DNA of 64,000 nucleotides, from contig JOAA01000003.1 in assembly GCA_000720375.1 (NCBI GenBank), forward strand, positions 372,001-436,000, written 5' to 3'. The notes below the pieces were generated by a model. It was not told the origin of the DNA. It saw nothing but the letters and a program-made list of their open reading frames with translations, and did no database searches. Of this stretch, positions 1 to 8,130 are shown in pieces. How positions within the stretch are numbered: the first letter of the stretch is position 1; each line of letters begins with the position of its first letter. The position numbers were made by a program, and so were the translations under genes. Source of the stretch: Rhodococcus rhodnii (GTDB lineage Bacteria; Actinomycetota; Actinomycetes; Mycobacteriales; Pseudonocardiaceae).

Positions 1-102
<102 letters not shown>

Positions 103-375
103 TCAGCCGCCGGCGACCGCGGGAAGGATCGTCACCGTGTCGCCGTCGGAGACCTTGGCCTCAAGGCCGCCGGCGAACCGGACGTCCTCGTCGTTGACGT
201 ACACGTTGACGAACCGGTGCAGCGTGCCTTCCTTGACCAGACGGGTCTTCAGGCCGCCGTGGCGGGCCTCCAGATCGTCGATGATCTCGGCGACCGTGCT
301 GCCGCTGGCCTCGACGGCCTTCTCGCCACCGGTGTGGGTGCGCAGGATGGTCGGGATGGAAACGGTCACAGCCAT
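103..375 (-). CDS. cysO: CysO sulfur carrier protein
   Basis: This is a 90-residue ubiquitin-fold (MoaD/ThiS family) sulfur carrier. It opens MAVTVSIPTILRTHTGG, contains NVYVNDEDVRF and ends in ILPAVAGG. The C-terminal Gly-Gly becomes the thiocarboxylate that donates sulfur to CysM; after cysteine is added, Mec cleaves it off. It sits between mec (47 nt upstream) and cysM (3 nt downstream), the arrangement known from M. tuberculosis Rv1334-Rv1336. That route is known there as a cysteine pathway resistant to oxidative stress. The start is ATG with GGAGGATTCCC just upstream. Confidence 0.95.
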   Translation of the reverse strand: MAVTVSIPTILRTHTGGEKAVEASGSTVAEIIDDLEARHGGLKTRLVKEGTLHRFVNVYVNDEDVRFAGGLEAKVSDGDTVTILPAVAGG

Positions 376-422
376 GGGAATCCTCCGGGCTTCGGGTTTG
401 AAAACGGCGCGATGCGATCGGC

Positions 423-878
423 TCAGCCGCGGTCGGGGACGTCGTCCGCCCCCGTGTGCGAGAACAGGTACGACTCGACGACTTCCACCGGCTCCTCGGT
501 GACCTGGCCGTCCACGATCCGGTACGACCGCAGCTCGATCTCGTCCGGGTGCCGGGTGGAGACCAGGACATAGTGCGCGCCCGGCTCACTGGCCAGCGCG
601 ATGTCGGTGCGCGACGGGTAGGCCTCGGTCGCGGTGTGCGAGTGGTAGATGACCACCGGCACCTCGTCGTTGCGGTCCATCTCGCGATACAGCTGGAACT
701 GTTCGGCCGAGTCGAACTCGTAGAACGTCGGCGACCGGGCGGCGTTGGTCATCGGCACGAACCGTTCGGGCCGGTCGGTCCCGTCCGGCCCGGCGATCAC
801 GCCACATGCCTCGTCGGGGTGGTCACGCCTGGCGTGGGCCACCATCTCGGCCACGAGGTCACGGCGGATCTGCAACAC
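423..878 (-). CDS. mec: Mec, JAMM metalloprotease releasing cysteine from CysO
   Basis: The 151-residue protein carries the full JAMM/MPN+ zinc motif: a glutamate in DEACGVIAG near residue 24, then HSHTATEAYPSRTD, which fits H-S-H-x7-S-x2-D. The family member Mec hydrolyses the CysO-cysteine adduct to free cysteine and regenerate the carrier. The start is GTG at 878, preceded by GGGGA. It lies upstream of cysO in the same orientation and 57 nt after the P1 peptidase gene, so all are probably one operon read leftward. Confidence 0.94.
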   Translation of the reverse strand: MLQIRRDLVAEMVAHARRDHPDEACGVIAGPDGTDRPERFVPMTNAARSPTFYEFDSAEQFQLYREMDRNDEVPVVIYHSHTATEAYPSRTDIALASEPGAHYVLVSTRHPDEIELRSYRIVDGQVTEEPVEVVESYLFSHTGADDVPDRG

Positions 879-934
879 GTCCCCATCCTAAGGGGTGGAT
901 GGAGCGTTCCCACCCGGTGAGAAAGGCCACCAGA

Positions 935-1951
935 TCACGGGGAATGTTCCGGCCATAGGTCTCGATACGCCGGCAGCTTGCCGTTGGCCTCGGCCGCGAG
1001 CAGCCCGTGGACCATCGCGCGCGCGAACGTGTCCGCGGCGGCGGCGCAAAGCCGGTCCAGCCCGAGCGCCCGGAGTGGCTCTTTCACCGCGCCACCCTCG
1101 TCTGCCAGCTCTTTTGTCCCGGTGGCGAGGGCGAAGATCGTGTCGCCGTCGAACATCGAGTGCGCCGGGTGCACCGCGCGAGCCAGGCCGTCGTGCGCGG
1201 CCACGGCCAGCCGCCGCGTCTCCGCCTTGGCGAGTCTCGCGTCGACCGCGACCACGCCGATGGTCGTGTTGAGCAGCCTGCGCGGGATGTCGGGCAGGGT
1301 GGCCGCTCTGTTGGGCCATGGCCCGCCGAACTCGCCATTCAGGCCGAACCGCGCCGCGAACGGGATGCCAGTCAGCTCGTCCACGGCCTCGCCCACGGCG
1401 TTGACCACCGCGAGTGCACCGACGGTGAACCCGTCGACGACCGTGCTCGCGGTGCCGACGCCACCTTTGAGCGATCCGACGCGAGCGCCCGTTCCGGCGC
1501 CGACGCTTCCTTGCTCCGGCCGCGTGTCCGACGTCGCCTCGCACGCCGCGTATCCAAAGTCCGAACTAGGACGATTGCCCCACGCGTTGACAGGTAGGTC
1601 GAACAGCACGGCCGACGGGACGATCGGGACGACCTCGTGCGGGCGCGTACCGACGGCCAACCCCCGGTTGTGCTCAGCGAGCCACCGCATGACGCCATCC
1701 GCAGCGGCCAACCCGTACGCACTGCCGCCTGACAAACAGATGGCGTTGACGTGCTGCACGAGGTTCTCGGGCAGCAGTGTGTCCGTCTCGCGCGTGCCCG
1801 GCGCGCCACCGCGCGCATCGACGGCGCCGACGGTGTGTGGCGGCGTCAGTACGACGGTTGTCCCGGTTGCCCAGCCGTCACCGACCTGTTGGTGGTGGCC
1901 GACCAACAGGCCTTCGACGTCCGTGATCGCGTTGCGTGGGCCTGCGTTCAT
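935..1951 (-). CDS. P1 (DmpA/NylC-type) self-cleaving peptidase
   Basis: The 338-residue protein belongs to the P1 family of N-terminal nucleophile hydrolases (aminopeptidase DmpA, nylon hydrolase NylC). It has the early CLSGGSAYGLAAADGV segment and the typical LLNTTIGVVAVDA segment, where self-cleavage between N228 and T229 would expose a threonine nucleophile. It is the positional counterpart of M. tuberculosis Rv1333. The ATG overlaps the DUF2017 stop by 4 nt (ATGA), indicating translational coupling. The natural substrate is unknown; a peptide or amide with a free N-terminus is the family expectation. Confidence 0.85.
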   Translation of the reverse strand: MNAGPRNAITDVEGLLVGHHQQVGDGWATGTTVVLTPPHTVGAVDARGGAPGTRETDTLLPENLVQHVNAICLSGGSAYGLAAADGVMRWLAEHNRGLAVGTRPHEVVPIVPSAVLFDLPVNAWGNRPSSDFGYAACEATSDTRPEQGSVGAGTGARVGSLKGGVGTASTVVDGFTVGALAVVNAVGEAVDELTGIPFAARFGLNGEFGGPWPNRAATLPDIPRRLLNTTIGVVAVDARLAKAETRRLAVAAHDGLARAVHPAHSMFDGDTIFALATGTKELADEGGAVKEPLRALGLDRLCAAAADTFARAMVHGLLAAEANGKLPAYRDLWPEHSP

Positions 1952-2505
1952 GACCCGATGGCGTGGATGAGTTCTTCCTGCACGACCGTGAGCCAGTGGT
2001 AGACCGGCAGGTGCCCGGCTCGTGGGTCGTCATCCGGCAGCTCGTCGGGCATGTCCTCGTCGACGTCCAGCGCCGTGCCCAGCGCGAGGCGCACGTCGTT
2101 CAGCGCGGACAGCCAAGCATCCGCTTGCTCCAGGCTGAGGCGTATCGGGCCACCGTCCGGCGGGCACGTCTCCAGCACTACCCCGGCGACCCCGGTTTTC
2201 AGGTCCAGCAGGGTCGGCTCGTGCAGCGAACGCAGCGCGGCCGCGGAGTCCATGTCCTCCTTGGACGGCTGGTCGGAGTCCAGGCGATGGAAGTCAGGCA
2301 GCAGCCGCGACAGGATCGGGTCGTCCGGCGCGGTGGACGGGCCGGTCCGGATGCCGGTCAGCTCGGCGAGCTCGTCCTGCGGCGCCTCCTCCGCCCTGGC
2401 CCGCAGCATGTCGTTGACCTGGCCGACCAAGCCACGCAAAACGGCGGCTTCCTGGCGCTCCAGCTCGGTCACGACCTCGTCGCCATCCCGGCGCCAAGGG
2501 TTCAA
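1948..2505 (-). CDS. DUF2017 family protein
   Basis: The 185-residue acidic protein resembles M. tuberculosis Rv1332. It contains [35 protein letters not shown] and [15 protein letters not shown], and ends [18 protein letters not shown]. The open frame extends further upstream through clpS, but the likely start is TTG at 2505. That start overlaps the clpS stop as TTGA and gives the family N-terminus LNPWRR. Position between clpS and the P1 peptidase is conserved in actinobacteria. No catalytic motif is visible and its function is unknown; the invariant linkage to clpS hints at a role near ClpAP/ClpC proteolysis. Confidence 0.85.
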   Translation of the reverse strand: MNPWRRDGDEVVTELERQEAAVLRGLVGQVNDMLRARAEEAPQDELAELTGIRTGPSTAPDDPILSRLLPDFHRLDSDQPSKEDMDSAAALRSLHEPTLLDLKTGVAGVVLETCPPDGGPIRLSLEQADAWLSALNDVRLALGTALDVDEDMPDELPDDDPRAGHLPVYHWLTVVQEELIHAIGS

Positions 2506-2789
2506 GAGTTCCGCTCCATCGTCGCCCAGAGCCCCGCCGCGTGCAGCTTGGCCACGTCCGCCTCTACCTTGTCCTTGTCGCCGGAGGAAACCACCGCTTT
2601 GCCCTTGTGGTGCACGTCGAGCATCAGCTTGGTGGCCTTGTCCCTGGTGTAACCGAACAGCTTCTGGAACACGTACGTCACGTACGACATCAGGTTGACC
2701 GGGTCGTTCCAGACGATCGTCTGCCACGGCTTGTCTTCGGCGCTCTGATCCGCACCGTGTGTCTTCCCCAGCTCGACTGGCGTGGTCAT
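2502..2789 (-). CDS. clpS: ClpS adaptor for Clp protease
   Basis: The 95-residue protein has the ClpS core: [20 protein letters not shown] (the NDP motif of the N-degron pocket), then [22 protein letters not shown]. ClpS delivers proteins with N-terminal leucine, phenylalanine, tyrosine or tryptophan to the Clp ATPase. It is the first gene of the leftward operon clpS-DUF2017-peptidase-mec-cysO-cysM. It is divergent from pncB, with 93 nt between start codons that should hold both promoters. Confidence 0.94.
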   Translation of the reverse strand: MTTPVELGKTHGADQSAEDKPWQTIVWNDPVNLMSYVTYVFQKLFGYTRDKATKLMLDVHHKGKAVVSSGDKDKVEADVAKLHAAGLWATMERNS

Positions 2790-2882
2790 ACGTCAATGGT
2801 GGCATGCCCCCGCCAGGCCGTTGTGCCGAGTTCAGGGGTTCCGGTGATCGCCCCGGCGACCGGCGCCATAGGCTCTGGCTTC

Positions 2883-4178
2883 ATGAACGGACCCGGCGCG
2901 AGCACTGCGCTGCTCACCGACCACTACGAGCTGACCATGCTGGCAGGTGCCTTGGCCGATGGCACCGCGGAACGGCCATGTGTTTTCGAGGTGTTCGCCC
3001 GCCGGTTGCCCGACGGCCGCCGGTACGGGCTGGTCGGCGGAACGCAGCGGGTGCTCGACACGATCGCCCGGTTCCGGTTCGGCGACGACGAGCTGAGCAG
3101 GCTCAGCGAGGCCGACGTGGTCGACAAGCAGACCCTGGACTGGCTGGCTTCTTACAGATTTTCTGGAGATGTCGACGGATATCCTGAAGGTGAGCTTTAT
3201 TTCCCCGGCTCGCCGATCCTGACCGTACGCGGCACATTCGCGCAGGCAGTCGTGCTGGAGACGGTCGTCCTGTCGATCCTGAACCATGACAGCGCGATCC
3301 TCTCGGCGGCGGCCAGGATGGTCAGCGCCGCCAACGGCCGTCCGATCATCGAGATGGGCTCGCGCCGGACGCACGAGAGCGCCGCCGTCGACAGCGCACG
3401 TGCCGCATACATCGCCGGGTTCGCGACCACGTCCAACCTGGAAGCCGGTCGTACGTATGACATCCCGACCGCCGGTACGTGCGCGCACGCCTTCACGTTG
3501 CTGCACGACGACGAGCGGTCCGCGTTCCAGGCCCAGGTCGACGCGCTCGGCGTCGGCACCACGCTCCTGGTGGACACGTACGACATCACCAACGGCATCA
3601 ACACGGCGATCGAGGTCGCCGGGCCGGAATTGGGCGCCATCCGGATCGACTCCGGTGACGTCGGCGTGCTCGCCCGGCAGGCCCGCGAACAACTGGACTC
3701 GTTGGGCGCCAAGGACACCAGGATCGTGGTGTCCGGCGACCTGGACGAGTACGCGATCGCGGCACTGCGCGCGGAGCCGGTCGACGCGTACGGCGTGGGG
3801 ACCTCCCTGGTCACCGGCTCGGGCGCGCCGACCGCGGGCATGGTCTACAAACTGGTCGAAGTGGACGGCCGCCCAGTGGCCAAACGCAGCTCCCACAAGG
3901 AATCCCGCGGCGGGCGCAAGGGCGCGATGCGGCGCCACAAGCCGACCGGCACGGCCTTGGAAGAGGTCGTCTACCAGCCGGACAAGCAGTGGCCGCCGAT
4001 GTCGGACAACGACCGCGACCTGCAAGTGCCGTTCCTGCGTGGTGGACAGCCGGTGGCCGATCCGCCCACCCTGGAGCAGTGCCGCAAGCGCGTGAAGCGA
4101 GGCCTGGTCAGCCTGCCGTGGGAGGGCCTGAAACTCTCGCACGGCGAGCCGGCCATCCCGACCGTTTTCATCGACTAG
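2883..4178 (+). CDS. pncB: Nicotinate phosphoribosyltransferase
   Basis: The 431-residue protein converts nicotinate and PRPP to nicotinate mononucleotide, the committed step of NAD salvage. Diagnostic stretches are ALLTDHYELTMLAG near the N-terminus, EMGSRRTHESAAVDSARAAY, LVDTYDI, AIRIDSGDVGVLARQAR and YGVGTSLVTGS. The open frame runs further upstream, but the ATG at 2883 gives the usual MNGPGASTALLTDHYELTM start. pncA follows after 10 nt, so nicotinamide is deamidated and then ribosylated by products of one transcript. Confidence 0.93.
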   Translation: MNGPGASTALLTDHYELTMLAGALADGTAERPCVFEVFARRLPDGRRYGLVGGTQRVLDTIARFRFGDDELSRLSEADVVDKQTLDWLASYRFSGDVDGYPEGELYFPGSPILTVRGTFAQAVVLETVVLSILNHDSAILSAAARMVSAANGRPIIEMGSRRTHESAAVDSARAAYIAGFATTSNLEAGRTYDIPTAGTCAHAFTLLHDDERSAFQAQVDALGVGTTLLVDTYDITNGINTAIEVAGPELGAIRIDSGDVGVLARQAREQLDSLGAKDTRIVVSGDLDEYAIAALRAEPVDAYGVGTSLVTGSGAPTAGMVYKLVEVDGRPVAKRSSHKESRGGRKGAMRRHKPTGTALEEVVYQPDKQWPPMSDNDRDLQVPFLRGGQPVADPPTLEQCRKRVKRGLVSLPWEGLKLSHGEPAIPTVFID

Positions 4179-4188
4179 AGGAGTCACC

Positions 4189-4758
4189 GTGGCGAACGCG
4201 TTGATCGTCGTGGACGTTCAGAACGACTTCTGTGAAGGCGGCTCGCTGGCTGTCACCGGCGGCGCCGCGGTGGCCGCGGCGATCAGCCAGCACATCGGCC
4301 GCACGCCCTACGACATCGTGGTGGCCACCCGGGATTACCACATCGACCCGGGCGCTCACTTCAGCGACAACCCGGACTACGTCGACACGTGGCCGGTGCA
4401 CTGCGTGGCGGGCACGCCCGGCGCGTCATTCCACCCGGAGCTGGACGTCACCGCGATCCAGGCGGTGTTCTCCAAGGGCGCCTACGCGGCGGCCTATTCG
4501 GGATTCGAGGGCTCGGCGGCAGACGGCAGCTCGTTGGCCGACTGGCTGAAGGCGCGCTCGGTGGACCACGTGGACGTGGTGGGCATCGCGACCGACCACT
4601 GCGTCCGGGCCACGGCGCTGGACGCGGCGCGGGCCGGGCTGTCCACGCGGGTGCTGCTGGAGCTGACCGCGGGCGTGGCGCAGCCGACGGTCGACTCGGC
4701 GCTGGGGCAGCTGCGTGACGCGGGCGCCGAGCTGGTCGGAGAACCCCGGGTCGGATGA
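4189..4758 (+). CDS. pncA: Nicotinamidase (pyrazinamidase) PncA
   Basis: The 189-residue isochorismatase-fold amidase hydrolyses nicotinamide to nicotinate. All expected residues are visible: the catalytic triad D9 (VVDVQNDF), K96 (FSKGAY) and C138 (ATDHCVRAT), and the metal ligands D49, H51, H57 and H71 in TRDYHIDPGAHF and WPVHC. The start is GTG with AGAGGAG 8 nt upstream. It is cotranscribed with pncB. The stop codon lies inside a strong hairpin at 4752-4782. Confidence 0.94.
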   Translation: MANALIVVDVQNDFCEGGSLAVTGGAAVAAAISQHIGRTPYDIVVATRDYHIDPGAHFSDNPDYVDTWPVHCVAGTPGASFHPELDVTAIQAVFSKGAYAAAYSGFEGSAADGSSLADWLKARSVDHVDVVGIATDHCVRATALDAARAGLSTRVLLELTAGVAQPTVDSALGQLRDAGAELVGEPRVG

Positions 4759-4782
4759 GGCTCAGCAGCTGAGCCACATCCG
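4752..4782. terminator. Hairpin between convergent pncA and secreted-protein gene
   Basis: The arms CGGATG-a-GGCTCAG and CTGAGCC-a-CATCCG pair around a CAG loop: 13 pairs with a single A-A mismatch. It contains the pncA stop and lies 14 nt before the end of the convergent gene, so it can serve both strands. There is no U-tract, as is usual in actinomycetes. Confidence 0.7.
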
Positions 4783-4795
4783 TTGACCTGGGGTT

Positions 4796-5452
4796 TCAGA
4801 CCAGTGGCGTGCAGTAGACGCCGCCGACGACCAGCTCGCCGGTGATCGGGCCGCCGCCGTTGGGCGCGAAGATCACGTGCATCAGGTTGAGGGTGATGCT
4901 GCCGTCCGGCGGGGACGGCACGATGATCTCGTTGAGGATGACCTTGGCCAGCGGCGGGTCGTTCGGGTGGTCGCCGGGGATCATCACCGTGTAGTTCGGT
5001 GTCAGCTCCTTCGGCGCGTCCATCCCGACCAGGCCGGAGAACTGCATCCGCGCGACGCTTCCGTTCAGCGTCGTCGCGCACGTCGCCAGGTAGTCGTTCA
5101 TCCGGATTCTGGGGCCGCCGTACTCGGGCAGCGCGTTCAGTTCGAACCGCTGGCCCGTTGCCTCGACCATGATCCGGCCGGTTTCCTTGTCGGCGGTGCA
5201 CTTCGTGGTGCCGTCGCCGAATTCGGCCACCCCGCGCAGCCTGATCCGCTTGCTCGCGTTCTGCACCGTCCCGCCGGAGGTCAGGCACTGCCCGACCGGC
5301 GGCTGCACGATTCTCTTCTTGCCCTCGAGCACGACGTCCACCGAGCCCACAGAGGCGGTCCCGCTACCGGTGGCCGCGGACGCCGGTGCCGCGTGAACCA
5401 CAAGCACGGCAGCCGCCAGCACAACAGCAATCTGCCTGTTCATGGCCTTCAT
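4796..5452 (-). CDS. Secreted protein of unknown function
   Basis: The 218-residue protein has a classical Sec signal peptide: MKAMNR, a hydrophobic run AVVLAAAVLVV, then APASAA, with cleavage likely after about residue 27. The mature part has cysteines in VGQCLTSGG, TKCTADK, TCATTL and GVYCTPL, enough for two disulfides, and repeated beta-strand-like stretches. I do not recognise the family. The second ATG at 5443 (MNRQIAVV) is an equally good start. It is monocistronic, convergent with pncA and divergent from bioY. Confidence 0.75.
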   Translation of the reverse strand: MKAMNRQIAVVLAAAVLVVHAAPASAATGSGTASVGSVDVVLEGKKRIVQPPVGQCLTSGGTVQNASKRIRLRGVAEFGDGTTKCTADKETGRIMVEATGQRFELNALPEYGGPRIRMNDYLATCATTLNGSVARMQFSGLVGMDAPKELTPNYTVMIPGDHPNDPPLAKVILNEIIVPSPPDGSITLNLMHVIFAPNGGGPITGELVVGGVYCTPLV

Positions 5453-5537
5453 GATCGGCGCGTTCGGCGCTGCCCACGACCCGGCAGCCGGCCTTCCACC
5501 CGTTCCAGTGAGTACCCGCTACCTGCGGTGACGCCAT

Positions 5538-5551
5538 AGGGGTGCACCCCT
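5538..5551. promoter_or_regulatory. Perfect 14-bp palindrome between divergent genes
   Basis: AGGGGTGCACCCCT is a perfect palindrome 91 nt ahead of the bioY start and 86 nt ahead of the secreted-protein start. It could be an operator for either promoter; no regulator is identified. Confidence 0.4.
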
Positions 5552-5577
5552 GTGTTGGGATCGTCACGGCCAAAACC

Positions 5578-5594
5578 TTAGTTCTGACAACTAA
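5578..5594. promoter_or_regulatory. Inverted repeat upstream of bioY (candidate biotin operator)
   Basis: TTAGTT-ctgac-AACTAA has perfect 6-bp arms and a 5-bp spacer, ending 34 nt before the bioY start. Actinobacterial bioY genes are often controlled by a biotin repressor. The sequence does not match the BirA or BioQ consensus as I remember them, so the link is positional only. Confidence 0.4.
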
Positions 5595-5628
5595 CCTGCC
5601 GTTCAGAAGATCGATTCGGGAGGTAACC

Positions 5629-6210
5629 GTGTCAGTTGTGCCCGTTCCGGGTCGTCCGGCCGTGCTCGCCGACCTCGTGCCGCGCACGCTCGTCCGGGAC
5701 GCCGCGCTCGTGGTCGGCGGTGCCGTGCTCACCGGGCTGGCCGCGCAGGTCGTGGTGCCGGTGCCGGGCAGCCCGGTGCCGATCACCGGGCAGACCTTCG
5801 GCGCGCTGCTCGTCGGCGCCGGACTGGGGTGGCGCCGTGGCGCGGCCTCAATGCTGCTCTACCTCGTCGCCGGGATGGCCGGGGTGCCGTGGTTCCAGGA
5901 CGGCAAGTCCGGCTGGCTCGGCGTGACCGGTGGTTACCTGGTCGGTTTCGCCGTGGCCGCGGTCTTGGTAGGTGCGCTGGCCGCGCGCGGTGGCGACCGT
6001 ACGGTGCTGCGCACGATCGCCACGATGGTGCTGGGCAACATCGTCATCTACGCGATCGGCGTGTCATGGCTCGCTGCCGCGACCGGCATGGACCTGGCCA
6101 CCGCGATCGAGCGCGGGCTGCTGCCGTTCTTGATCGGCGACGGGATCAAGATCCTGCTGGCCGCTGGGCTGCTGCCGGGCGCGTGGGCGCTGGCCAACCG
6201 CCGGTCTTGA
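5629..6210 (+). CDS. bioY: BioY biotin transporter substrate-binding subunit
   Basis: The 193-residue membrane protein has the BioY pattern: VVVPVPGSPVPITGQTFG after the first helix, LYLVAGMAGVPWF, TGGYLVGF and LPFLIGDGIKILLAAGLLP. BioY is the S component of ECF-type biotin uptake and can work alone. About six membrane helices are expected. The start is GTG at 5629 behind GGGAGGT. No bioM/bioN ATPase or T component lies beside it. Its last 147 nt are overlapped on the other strand by the EamA reading frame. Confidence 0.92.
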   Translation: MSVVPVPGRPAVLADLVPRTLVRDAALVVGGAVLTGLAAQVVVPVPGSPVPITGQTFGALLVGAGLGWRRGAASMLLYLVAGMAGVPWFQDGKSGWLGVTGGYLVGFAVAAVLVGALAARGGDRTVLRTIATMVLGNIVIYAIGVSWLAAATGMDLATAIERGLLPFLIGDGIKILLAAGLLPGAWALANRRS

Positions 6211-7116
6211 TCGGCTCATCAGCACGCCGAGGATGATCAACGCCGCGCCGGCGACGGTGTTCAGGCCGACTGGTTCGGCCAGGAACACCGCGCCGAGCGC
6301 GGTGGAGAACAGCGGCGTGATGTACGTGACCGTGGACGCGACCGTGGACCCCGCGGCACGGATGACCACGAAGTTCAACTGGTACGCCACGCCCGTCCCC
6401 AAGGCACCCAGCACCAGCAACGCGGCCATGGCGCCAAATCCGGGCCACCCCGGCCCACCTGCGACGATCGGTGTGACCAGGCCCAGTTCCAGCGTTCCGC
6501 ACGCGACCTGGACCGCCGCGAGCACCAGCGAGGACTCGGGCCGCGCGGACATGAAGCGCCGGGAGTACACGAACGCGGCGCCGTAACAAGTGGTCGCACC
6601 AAGGCAAGCCAGTGTCCCGATCAGCGGCCCGGTGTCGACGCCGTTCCAGATCCCAAGGACAACGAGCACGCCGACGAAGCCGATGGCCATTCCGACGAGC
6701 CGCCTGAGGGTCGGACGTTCCTCCGGCAACAGCAGGAGCACGAACACCAGCGTCGCCAGCGGCACGGTCGCGTTCCAGACACCAGCGAGCACCGAACTGA
6801 CCTTGGTCTCACCGAACGCGAACAACGGGAACGGCACCGCGTTCAGCAAAAGCGCCACCACTGCGCCGTGGCCCCAGACCTTCGGATCGCGAGGCAGCCG
6901 CTGGCGCGTCACGAGAACCATCAGCCAGAGCGCGATGGCGCCGAAAACGCACCGCCACAGCCCGACCCACATCGGCGAGACGCCCGCGTTCACGGCGATC
7001 TTGATGAGGAAGAACGTCGATCCCCAGATCATGGACAGCACGACGAACGCCGGCATCCAGGTGGCTTCTCCGCTGCGCCATCCTCGTTGACCTGCGCGTA
7101 TCCGTAGCTCGCTCAT
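6064..7116 (-). CDS. EamA/DMT family exporter with an antisense C-terminal extension
   Basis: The 350-residue drug/metabolite transporter has two EamA halves of five helices each, recognisable from WGSTFFLIKIAVNAGVSP and later TVTYITPLFSTALGAVFLAEP. The family normally stops after about 300 residues, here near LMSRSRPAVG. This frame stays open about 45 more codons, giving a hydrophilic Gln/Arg-rich tail that lies entirely antisense to the bioY 3' end. The ATG at 7116 (MSELRIRAG) is chosen over the longer frame start. The substrate is unknown. The divergent LysR gene is the likely regulator. Confidence 0.82.
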   Translation of the reverse strand: MSELRIRAGQRGWRSGEATWMPAFVVLSMIWGSTFFLIKIAVNAGVSPMWVGLWRCVFGAIALWLMVLVTRQRLPRDPKVWGHGAVVALLLNAVPFPLFAFGETKVSSVLAGVWNATVPLATLVFVLLLLPEERPTLRRLVGMAIGFVGVLVVLGIWNGVDTGPLIGTLACLGATTCYGAAFVYSRRFMSARPESSLVLAAVQVACGTLELGLVTPIVAGGPGWPGFGAMAALLVLGALGTGVAYQLNFVVIRAAGSTVASTVTYITPLFSTALGAVFLAEPVGLNTVAGAALIILGVLMSRSRPAVGQRPRARQQPSGQQDLDPVADQERQQPALDRGGQVHAGRGSEP

Positions 7117-7221
7117 CACGCTCCCACTTTGGTTGCTCACCACCGGGCAAGTCCGGCGGCGATCGGACATCAGGTTCGCTGGATGCGGCACAATGAGTCC
7201 AACAAGTCGTTCTGGATGATC

Positions 7222-7238
7222 CATGAGAGTTGCTCATG
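7222..7238. promoter_or_regulatory. LysR-type T-N11-A box overlapping the regulator start
   Basis: CATGAG-agttg-CTCATG has perfect 6-bp arms and contains the LysR signature T-N11-A (T7224, A7236). It covers the ATG of the LysR gene itself and lies 106 nt from the divergent EamA start. Autorepression combined with control of the exporter is inferred. Confidence 0.5.
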
Positions 7239-8096
7239 ACCGTGAACCTGGCTCAACTGAGGGCGTTCCTCGCCGTGGTCGACGAGGGCGGGTTCAGCGC
7301 GGCCGCACCGGCGCTCGGCATCAGCCAGTCCGCCGTCTCCCACGCGATCGCCGCGCTTGAGCGCGCGGTGGGCAGTCCGGTGCTCCACCGCACCAAACAG
7401 CCACAGCTGACCACGTTCGGGAACCGTCTCGTCGAGCACGCGCGGGCGGCCATCGGCGCGGCGTCCGCGATCGACGACCTGGTGGCCGAAAACGCGAGCC
7501 AGCCAACTGGCACGATCCGGCTCGCCGCACCGGCCACCGTCTGCCAGGGCCTGTTGCCAGAACTGCTGACGCGCTGGCGTGGCGATTTCCCCGGCATCAA
7601 GATCCGCGTCTTCGAGGGCGAGGACCACGAGATCGTCGAGTGGCTCAACGAACGGACCATCGACGCGGCCGTCCTGGTCGATCCAGAGGGCCATGACGGA
7701 GTCGAGATCGGTGCCGACGAGTTCCACGCGCTGGTCCGCCGTGATCACCCGCTGGCGGGCGAGGACGTGATCGACATCCCGGATCTGGACGACGATCCGT
7801 TCCTGCTGTCCGATGGCGGCTGCGAGCGCCACATCCGCGACCTCTACCGGCGCACGACGAGCCGCCTGCGGCCGACGCACCGGGTCCGGGAAGGCGCCAC
7901 CCTGATCGCGATGGTGCAGGCCGGCATCGGCGTTTCGATCGTTCCCGGCCTGATGGAAGCCATGATCGACAACCGCGTCGTGCTCGTGCCTTTGAAGCAG
8001 AAATTAAAACGACGGCTGGTTTTGACCGGTCCGGCTTCAGTGCCGTGGCACCCCGCCGTTACCGCTCTCGTCGACGCCACGCGCTCGAGGGTCTGA
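7236..8096 (+). CDS. LysR family transcriptional regulator
   Basis: The 286-residue protein has an N-terminal winged helix-turn-helix, LAQLRAFLAVVDEGGFSAAA then LGISQSAVSHAIAALERAVG, and a C-terminal periplasmic-binding-fold effector domain. It is divergent from the EamA exporter and shares a 119-nt intergenic region with it, the usual arrangement for a LysR protein that controls its neighbour. The ATG at 7236 is preferred over a TTG two codons upstream. The effector is unknown. Confidence 0.88.
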   Translation: MTVNLAQLRAFLAVVDEGGFSAAAPALGISQSAVSHAIAALERAVGSPVLHRTKQPQLTTFGNRLVEHARAAIGAASAIDDLVAENASQPTGTIRLAAPATVCQGLLPELLTRWRGDFPGIKIRVFEGEDHEIVEWLNERTIDAAVLVDPEGHDGVEIGADEFHALVRRDHPLAGEDVIDIPDLDDDPFLLSDGGCERHIRDLYRRTTSRLRPTHRVREGATLIAMVQAGIGVSIVPGLMEAMIDNRVVLVPLKQKLKRRLVLTGPASVPWHPAVTALVDATRSRV

Positions 8097-8130
8097 AAGT
8101 TTTGACGGTGGCTGACGGTACCTTCGATCC

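Noticed and set aside
1948..2805. 285-residue open frame covering both DUF2017 and clpS
   Set aside because: The upstream third is the out-of-frame shadow of clpS. The family N-terminus and the TTGA overlap place the DUF2017 start at 2505.
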